Source of the DNA: Dillenia suffruticosa
Lineage: Eukaryota; Streptophyta; Magnoliopsida; Dilleniales; Dilleniaceae
DNA: 64,000 bases
Assembly (NCBI GenBank): GCA_033439265.1
Contig: JAVTVX010000030.1
Span: 8,877,774 to 8,941,773, forward strand
Direction: 5' to 3'
Part shown: one piece after another, positions 57,261 through 64,000 of the stretch
How the letters are laid out: each line of letters starts with the position of its first letter
Numbering within the stretch: the first letter of the stretch is position 1
Notes under the pieces: generated by a model
Seen by the model: the letters and a program-made list of their open reading frames with translations, nothing else
Told to the model about the DNA's origin: nothing
Database searches by the model: none
Program-made: the position numbers and the translations under genes

Positions 57261-58426
57261 TGATATTTCTCGATTTGTATTGGATTGACGATGTTGATGC
57301 TTATTACCTTTATTTATATGATTCTTGTACATTATTCAGTCACACATGAGATTATATTTTTTATTTATTGCACTTGTTTTTGATTATATATTTTTTTATG
57401 TGATGTGATAAAAGATATGTCAGACATGCGAGCTTGACTCTCTCATACAAGTGATCGCCTCCATCTCTAAGTGAGCGGAGATGAGATGGTTTCTAGTTAT
57501 AAGAGACTTTGAGAGTAGCCTTGCTATAACATAAGTCGCCCTGTTATGTATTCAGCATGAGATCATATGTGTTATGACTGACATGATCATACCTACATCC
57601 ATGTTATCTGTAACTAGTCAGATTTGAGATCTCAGATATCACCTACGTCTAGTGATATTATCTCTAATATACTCTCTCTAAGATCTATGGATAAAGTCTT
57701 ATATGTAAACTGAGCCTCATATATGTACAATGTTAGAGAAATCTAACATATGCCCTTTTGAGAGATGGGGGAATAACACTGTAGCCCTTGTTTTATACCA
57801 CGTGTGATAAGACGACTATGGGATAGTGGAAGCCATTATTTAAGATATAGTATGATCATGATCCCTGTTCCCATTGTGTGAGACTTAAGATCCATTAGGT
57901 GAATCTTTTGTACGTTTATCACTTTCGACTGTTTGTAGAAGTTCTGGTTCAGTATTTACTACTTTAGTCTATTTACCTATGGCCCAAAAGATAATCGAGG
58001 TATAGGGGGCAGTTCTAGGAAAGTAGCTGAGTTGAGGCTGATAGATTCAAGTTTAAGAAAAGGAAGACCAATCAATATTATATCATTATGTTGTATTCAC
58101 TTACCAGTTTATTATGTTTTTCCATGTTGGGATTCAAACATAATAGTGAATGCACAGTCGAGTAATAATTGTGGATCACTTTCGATAAGGAAAGTGGTTC
58201 AATAGATGTAATTACATTGAGTTTAGGGTATAGCGAGTTCTTTCTAGATACTAACGGTGACTCCTCGATCATCCTAACAAATGTATTGAGAAGTCTTTGC
58301 TTGCAGGTGTACTTGTTAGTCGCACAATGTCCAATCCTGTATGAAAGTCCAATAGGGTAATATAGAAAATCGTATGAGTTATGATCTTGTGACCGATATA
58401 AAATATTATCTTGTGCAAGTGGGAGA
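57261..58426 (+). mobile_element. Copia-2 3' region and polypurine tract
   Basis: About 1.2 kb without coding potential. A block at 57425-57490 (ctctcatacaagtgatcgcctcc) matches the same place in Copia-1. It ends in agtgggaga before the LTR. Confidence 0.75.
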
Positions 58427-58896
58427 TGTAAGTAAATATGCTAATGTAGGGGCATTTATCTCAATGGTAAAAAATTTTTTAAATTAAAATTTGAAGTAAG
58501 GGATAATGGGTGGTTAACCCATTATCCCAACTTCCCCAATTAACTCCCCAATAAAGCCTACGTGTGTGATTTATTTTCTTCCTCAATTGAGATTAGAGAA
58601 CAAATTACAATGATAGTGTGAGCACACAGTCTTGAGAGAGATTGTTGAGCGTTTAGGAAAAATTCCGAGCAGGGAATTTTTATGTTATTTTCATCACCAA
58701 ATTTAAGGTTACGGCATTATGATATTGCGGAGATAACTCACTTGGCGTAGTTATCATCCTGACTGTAAAATATTTGAGAAAAGTTTTGTGGTTCTCGGAT
58801 TGTCTGTGATTATTCATTGAGATATATTCATAAACTTAATCTTTTAAATATTCCAAAAAATCATTATACTTTCATTTGTGATAATTAAATCTAACA
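58427..58896 (+). mobile_element. Copia-2 3' LTR (470 bp)
   Basis: Starts TGTAAGTAAATATG and ends TCTAACA. It is shorter than the 5' LTR mainly because about 36 bases between two gagag repeats (5' LTR near 51990-52025) are missing. Confidence 0.85.
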
Positions 58897-58901
58897 TAGA
58901 G

Positions 58902-60280
58902 AATAATAGTAAAATGAAGAAAATGAAGCACGAAGAAAAAGCAATGCATGGGCACACAATTATATAGTGGTTTCACTAAATCTAGTGTATGTCCGCTCCC
59001 AAGGTTCACCTGGATTTCCACTATTTGTTATCCAAATAGTACAACAAACTTGTTTTTAGCTACAAGTCAAACATTTACAGTACTTTCTCTCAAAACACTA
59101 ATCCAACCTCTACAGGTTGTTTCTCAATCTAAACCTTAAACTAAAAAACCTTCTCTGGTCTTTTGAACTTCTTCTATAAGAGGAGAGTAAATGTTACAAT
59201 AAATGAAGTTACAACTTAAGATGCAACAAAAATGAAGCTCATGGGGAATTTTATAGAAGTACTTTAAAAATAGAGTATGGAGTTTAGGGCTTAGAACAAA
59301 GTATTTGGTACATTGTTCTCTTTGAGCACTTCTCTCTCTATCTTTCTTCTTCTTCAATACTTGTATTTGTAGGCAAATGGGGTAGGTGGTAACTTGAATT
59401 TTGAACATTAGTTCGCATTAAATGTCATCACCAACCGATCAACTTTTGAATTTAATGCATTCAGCCTTTGCTCAGAAATAGCTGTTGAAATCCTAGTGTT
59501 GACATTGCTTCTTTCTTATGTCAACATGGTTAGCAAAAATAAAACTTACATGTTTGATAAATTCAATTTGCGATTCAACATGCTTAGCTTAAAAGAATTT
59601 CTATTCCTCATGTTAACATCTTAATATCCCTAAGTCGATATCACATAGCATGATTCCAGAGTGCGTGTTGACATCATAAAGTCATATGTCGACATTCAGT
59701 CTTCTATGTTCTACATTTGTTCTAAGGCGTGTGTCAATATCATCATATGCTTGTGTCGACATGGTCATCTAGCTATTCAGCTTTTGTTCTAAATTTGTGT
59801 CGAGATTACAATATGTTGTGTCGACATTTGGTCTTTTTGTGTGTTCTATGAGTGTTAAAATTATAAAGTCTTGTATCGACATCTAGTAGTGTATTGAATA
59901 TTCTATTTCATCTAGTAGAGAGAAAGTGAGGTTGTGGTCTGATTCCAAAAGGGAGAGGGAAGATTATGGTCCGAAACCGGAAGGGCAAACAAATTAAATG
60001 CCCTCTTTTTAATTAATAACTAAAGGAGACAATTCTTAAAAACTTGAAGGAAATATTACAAAACCACCTCAAGTTTTGAGCTTTTCAAAGAGATAAAAGT
60101 CTTTTTTTATTAATTTTGCATTAAATGCCATTAAATGTATGTCCTTCCTTAATGTCTGCCTTCATTAAATGCTCCTTTATGCGGCGATTCAAAGAACCCT
60201 AATTTCACCCAAAATAAAATTCCAGAAAACTAAAAACCTAATTTTCATCACAAAATCTCAGCGATTTAAATGTGAACCAT
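58902..60280 (-). other. Non-coding body of a minus-strand copia-like element
   Basis: This lies inside the primer-binding site of the LTR at 60293-60774. No gag or pol is recognised. It contains the TGTCGACAT-like motif cluster at 59480-59900. Confidence 0.45.
59480..59900. repeat. Cluster of about 11 imperfect TGTCGACAT motifs
   Basis: Variants (tgttgacat, tgtcaacat, tgtcgacat, tgtcaatat, tatcgacat) recur irregularly every 10-60 bases. The motif is nearly self-complementary. Confidence 0.6.
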
Positions 60281-60292
60281 TCTGATACCAAA
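60281..60292 (-). other. Copia primer-binding site (minus strand)
   Basis: The minus strand reads TTTGGTATCAGA right after an LTR ending CTAACA. Confidence 0.75.
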
Positions 60293-60774
60293 TGTTAGAA
60301 AATCTAATTTGATGAAAATCATCATCAATATATTCACATATCATAGATCTCATGTCAAATCACCAAGAAATATGGTACCTGATTCCATTTTGATCCAAAT
60401 GTGTCTTCAGATCCTGTGTTTTGATCTTCTAGATTATACGTGTCCCAAGTTTTCTCTCTCTGAATTGATGGGGAATTAGAATGAATTGTGAGACATGTTA
60501 ATCCGAAGACCATAAACTCTTCGGATAACTACCTCTGATTTTTATCTTTTAAAAATCACCCCTTATCTTTTGTTATTTTTGTTATAATCTACTATAGAAT
60601 AGAAAATTACCATTTAGTCTTTGAACTTTTAAAAGTTTCACACCATTTTATATACATTAAATCCCTATAATAAATATACTATAACATATCACTTTCATTG
60701 AGATATTTTTAAATAACAATACAAATACATAATTATTTTATATATCAGTCCAACGTTGGATTAAAAATCCAACA
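60293..60774 (-). mobile_element. Copia-type 5' LTR (482 bp, minus strand)
   Basis: The minus strand starts TGTTGGATTTTTAATCC and ends TTTCTAACA, followed by the primer-binding site. No matching second LTR was found in the window. Confidence 0.7.
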
Positions 60775-60892
60775 CTTATAGGTTCATGATTATATGTTTC
60801 AAAATTACATGTATCATCCTCTTCTTCTCCTTGATCAATACAGGTCATTGAGTTGGCTGGTCATGCTCCACTTCTTTTTTTTCTCAATTCCA

Positions 60893-61230
60893 AATTGCAA
60901 TTTCATGGAACTTAATGTGCATGGCATATTCTGCATAGAAGGCTTGTAACCATGCCAAGCCTCAAATGGTATCTTCCCCCCTTAGTTTTTATTAGGAGCC
61001 CATTATGCAAATAGACTAAGCTACTAACGGACTTAGCCCAAAACTTCTTATGCATTTTCTTTTTAAAAAGAAAATACCTAGATGTCTTCATAATTGTCTT
61101 ATTTTTTCTTTCATTTACACTATTTTGTTGAGAAGTATAAGTTACCAAAAATTGATGCTTAATGCCTGTATTTTCACAAAACTGTTTAAACTTTTCAGAA
61201 GTGTATTCATACCCATTATCTAACCTAATT
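60893..61230 (-). pseudogene. Copia integrase fragment (minus strand)
   Basis: The minus strand reads IRLDNGYEYTSEKFKQFC, then VTYTSQQNSVNERKNKTIM, KKFWAKSVSSLVYLHN. These are the copia integrase core second Asp and the region with the third acidic residue. It is cut at both ends and belongs to a third copia family. Confidence 0.85.
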
Positions 61231-61235
61231 ATTGA

Positions 61236-61392
61236 TGGGTGTCAAACCAACAAAAATAAAAAATATCTACTTCATAAAATATTAGTCCAGGGTGAGTAGG
61301 GTCTTATTCCCAGGGAAAGGTAGATTCCTTTCTCTTAAAGAAGAAAATAAAATATAGGGGATTGAGAGATTATCTAGAACTAACAAATAAAT
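61236..61392 (-). mobile_element. Gypsy LTR fragment (157 bp)
   Basis: This aligns with the outer end of the gypsy LTR (13662 onward: tgtcatcaaacaacc, gtctagggtgagca, gagaaattatctaaaac). It was inserted in the integrase fragment and then cut by Copia-1 at 61393. Confidence 0.7.
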
Positions 61393-61884
61393 TGAAAGTT
61401 TTCATATAAATCAACAAACAATTTTTGCATGCGGAAATTTTTGAATCTTAATTAGATTAGAATCACTTACCTCTTTCCAACGGTGGGTATTCTAGGTCAA
61501 GAGAATGTCACAAAATCGGATCATCCTCTATATTCCATAATCCAAATGCCTTTTGATGTTAATGAACAATTTTCTCAAGCCCTCTATTTTGTTTCTCAAA
61601 ATAAGAGAAAATCACACTCTCTTCATTCTTGCTCTCAAACCAAAAAAGTGGTTTTATGAATTCCCTTTTTTTTGTTGTTTCTTCCTGTCACATCCCAAAA
61701 GTTGAAAGAAATTGGGAAGTTCTCGGTTCTTTTTTTTGTGAGAGGTCGCCAAAAAAAGAAGAGAGAGGGGAGTTAAGGGGTGGTTATTACAAAATAACCA
61801 CTCCCTCCCCACTTACAATTCAAATCATGTTGAAGTTAGGGTGGGTCAACTCTCATGGGCGGAACCGCACCCTATTTTCCAACA
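61393..61884 (-). mobile_element. Copia-1 3' LTR (492 bp, minus strand)
   Basis: The minus strand starts TGTTGG and ends TTTCA. Ends and internal blocks match the LTRs at 171 and 16748. The purine tract (cgagtgcgaga) lies at 61885-61895. Confidence 0.8.
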
Positions 61885-62999
61885 TCTCGCACTCGCACAT
61901 GAGGGCTAGACTCATATATAGCGTGATCATTATAATCGAATATTACCAGTTTCAAACAGGCAAGTGGATCGTGTGTCTTACAAGAATACCAACAGCTCTA
62001 GAGCTATACATCGATTAAGAATATATAGCTACTCATCGTCAATATGGTGATGAGGACATCCTATCTCGCTATACCCTGGACCTCTCTTATTCGATACAGT
62101 TTACGTATCTCTCATCCCTCAAACGAATATGAGAGCATACTTGACTCAAATCCATTCATATATTCACAATTATGTCTCTAAATATCAAATTATAGACATA
62201 ATTGACCGATCAGTGAATACAGAGCAGTGTGTCGGTCAAAGATAGTCTTCCTTTCATACTACTAACCTTTAACCTTATTTTAGCTGCTTTTTTAAACATG
62301 TACTATCAAACCAAATCAACCATGATTTCTTGGTGACATGCTAAAGTAACAAACCAAAATAAAATTTCAAAAGATAAACAAAAGTCTTAAGGGTATAAAT
62401 TGAGGTTAAATTTAACTTTCGAGTCTCACACAATAAGATGAAGAAGGATACACCATCTCATTACCCGTATGGTTATATAAGCACACGTGATATGAAACAC
62501 ATGCTACGATACGTTATCTTCCCATCTAGAAGCGTATGTCTTGTTTCTAAAAATTAGACATCGTACGAGTCTTAGTCCAAGTATACACAACACTCACCCA
62601 AGTTTTCCTTCTTTCAAATCCTCAAAAAACCTCACAATATCAAGAAAAAACCCATACCTGGCTATTCGACAAGTCCTATGGATTGTAGGGAATCTATTTC
62701 GATTACCTTATATGTATACTCAATCGGTAATCTCATCTTAGTATTTAACTAAAGCGGCATATATGTGTGTTAATCTGTCACAAATTAACACAGTCTCATC
62801 TCTACATATCACACAGACATTAGAGGCGATTGCTCGTGTGTAAGAGTCAATCTCGAAAACTTGTTCGACATACTTTTAACGTAGATACCAGAATTTTGAA
62901 TACAAAAACAAAATTCAAATGCTATCAACTATGAGCATTATATCATATATACTCTATATATGATTACAATTACAATTACAGTACTTTCATAATAGTCTA
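61885..62999 (-). mobile_element. Copia-1 3' region (minus strand)
   Basis: Reverse counterpart of 15611-16747, non-coding. Part of a fourth Copia-1 member. Confidence 0.75.
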
Positions 63000-64000
63000 C
63001 GCAACTTAAGAAATCTAACATGTCATACAAACATGTCTTTAGGTGCTAGCTTTATAAACGGATTAGCCATCGTCAAATGCGTAGAGAGTGTCATTTCTCT
63101 CTTTTCAATCATGTCTCTAAGAATATTGATCTTTGTGTCTATATGTTTGGTTTTTGCCATCATATTTAGAGTCTATTGTAAACCACAGCTGACTTATTGT
63201 CACTAAGTCATAACTCCCACTGAATTGTTTACTACCCCAAATATTACAAAAATCTATATAAATTTCCTCTGAACTGCGAAAGTACAATCCACAAAGTCTA
63301 CTTTCATTATAGAAAGAGATACATAGATTTGTTTCTTGCTACTCTATGAGATAGCGCTATCATTGAGTAAGCAAATATAACCAGAGGTAAATTTTCTTTC
63401 ATCTAAATCACCTCTCCAATTATTATTGTATATCATTTTAATACTAGATCCTTTCCTTAATTACAAAGGAAATAATCTATAGTTCCATTCAGATATCTCA
63501 ATATCTTATTTACATCAATCCAATCACTCATCCCTAGATTGGATAGATACCTGCTGACCAAACCCATAGCATGACAAATTTTTGGAGGAGTACACATCAT
63601 AGCATACCTCAAGCTCCCAACTGTGCTAGAGTGCTATACTTTGGACATTTCATTTATTCCTCAAGAGTTTTAGGGCATTACATCGCTTGAACCATCGCTT
63701 TAAGCCACATGAGTATTAATGGGTTTGCAGTTTTCAACTTTGTATCATTCCAGAGCCTTTATAATATGAGACTCTTAAGATAATCTGAATAATCTCTTGG
63801 AATAATCTCTATGGGTTTAATTCCCAATCTATCTCAAACCATATCCTTCGTCTCAAAATTGGAAGACAATCATTTCAAAATTTGAAGGATATACTCATTA
63901 TCACTTGTGGCTAACAGTATGTCCTCGACATATAGGAATAGAATTACAAACTTGTCATCGGACTTCTCAACATAGATACAATGGTTTTCATCCATCATGA
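63000..64000 (-). pseudogene. Copia-1 RNase H and end of RT (minus strand, cut by the window)
   Basis: The minus strand reads SLRYAMMCTPPKICHAMGL, SDWIDVNKILRYLNGTIDYF, then the RNase H block. There is no gypsy insertion between NKIL and RYLNG (near 63500), so this copy shows the empty target site. Several stops are present. Confidence 0.8.

Larger units (their letters stand above)
51776..58896 (+). mobile_element. Copia-2: complete but decayed copia retrotransposon (7.1 kb)
   Basis: 5' LTR, primer-binding site, leader, gag, protease, integrase, RT, RNase H, 1.2-kb 3' region, polypurine tract, 3' LTR. The flanks tagag (51771-51775 and 58897-58901) are a perfect 5-bp target duplication. Stops and frameshifts occur in every domain. 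The LTRs are unlike those of Copia-1, but the region after RNase H is related. Confidence 0.9.

Overview
The window looks like plant nuclear DNA, most likely from a eudicot. It is AT-rich and dense in nested, decayed LTR retrotransposons of the Ty1/copia and Ty3/gypsy superfamilies. It also holds CACTA-type DNA transposons and a repeated two-exon gene for a small secreted cysteine-rich protein of the plant thionin-like family. There is no operon organisation and no rRNA or tRNA gene. Apart from the thionin-like family I recognise no host gene.

Layout. (1) 1-671: the 3' end of a copia element (family Copia-1) whose body lies before the window. (2) 672-3353: an older copy of the gene unit, with a copia gag fragment and a dead thionin-like gene (copy A). 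(3) 3354-17250: a whole Copia-1 element (alpha) with both LTRs, a primer-binding site and a polypurine tract, split by a non-autonomous gypsy element at 8757-15190. (4) 17251-20557: rearranged gene units with dead copies B and C, plus a piece of Copia-1. (5) 20558-28339: a second Copia-1 copy (beta), which shares its insertion site with alpha and carries a CACTA element and a piece of the same gypsy LTR. (6) 28340-29874: a unit fragment, a second CACTA relic and 261 unassigned bases. (7) 29875-41148: a tandem array with a 3,176-bp period and three intact thionin-like genes (D, E, F). (8) 41149-42640: AT-rich unassigned DNA. (9) 42641-48906: a 5'-truncated chromovirus-like gypsy element with a 2.1-kb 3' LTR. 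(10) 49260-51720: a short copia LTR, PBS and gag fragment joined to an inverted, older gene unit with dead copy H. (11) 51776-58896: a complete but decayed copia element (Copia-2) with a perfect 5-bp target duplication. (12) 58902-64000: nested minus-strand copia pieces, ending in a fourth Copia-1 member cut by the window edge.

Main biological point. The thionin-like genes have a hidden second exon. All copies with both splice-site flanks share a 73-nt intron that follows the nine-cysteine first exon. The 59-nt second exon adds three cysteines in the family's C-terminal CX3CX3C arrangement. The gene sits in a larger unit, antisense to a copia gag fragment. This unit was amplified several times, once with a Copia-1 insertion already inside it, as shown by the matching flanks (attca/atgca) of the separate copies. 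Copies A, B, C, G and H have each been inactivated in different ways, while D, E and F are intact and E and F appear identical. The locus looks like a birth-and-death array driven by unequal exchange and retrotransposon insertion.

Limits: boundaries come from reading and aligning by eye. Percent identities, expression and family placement were not computed.
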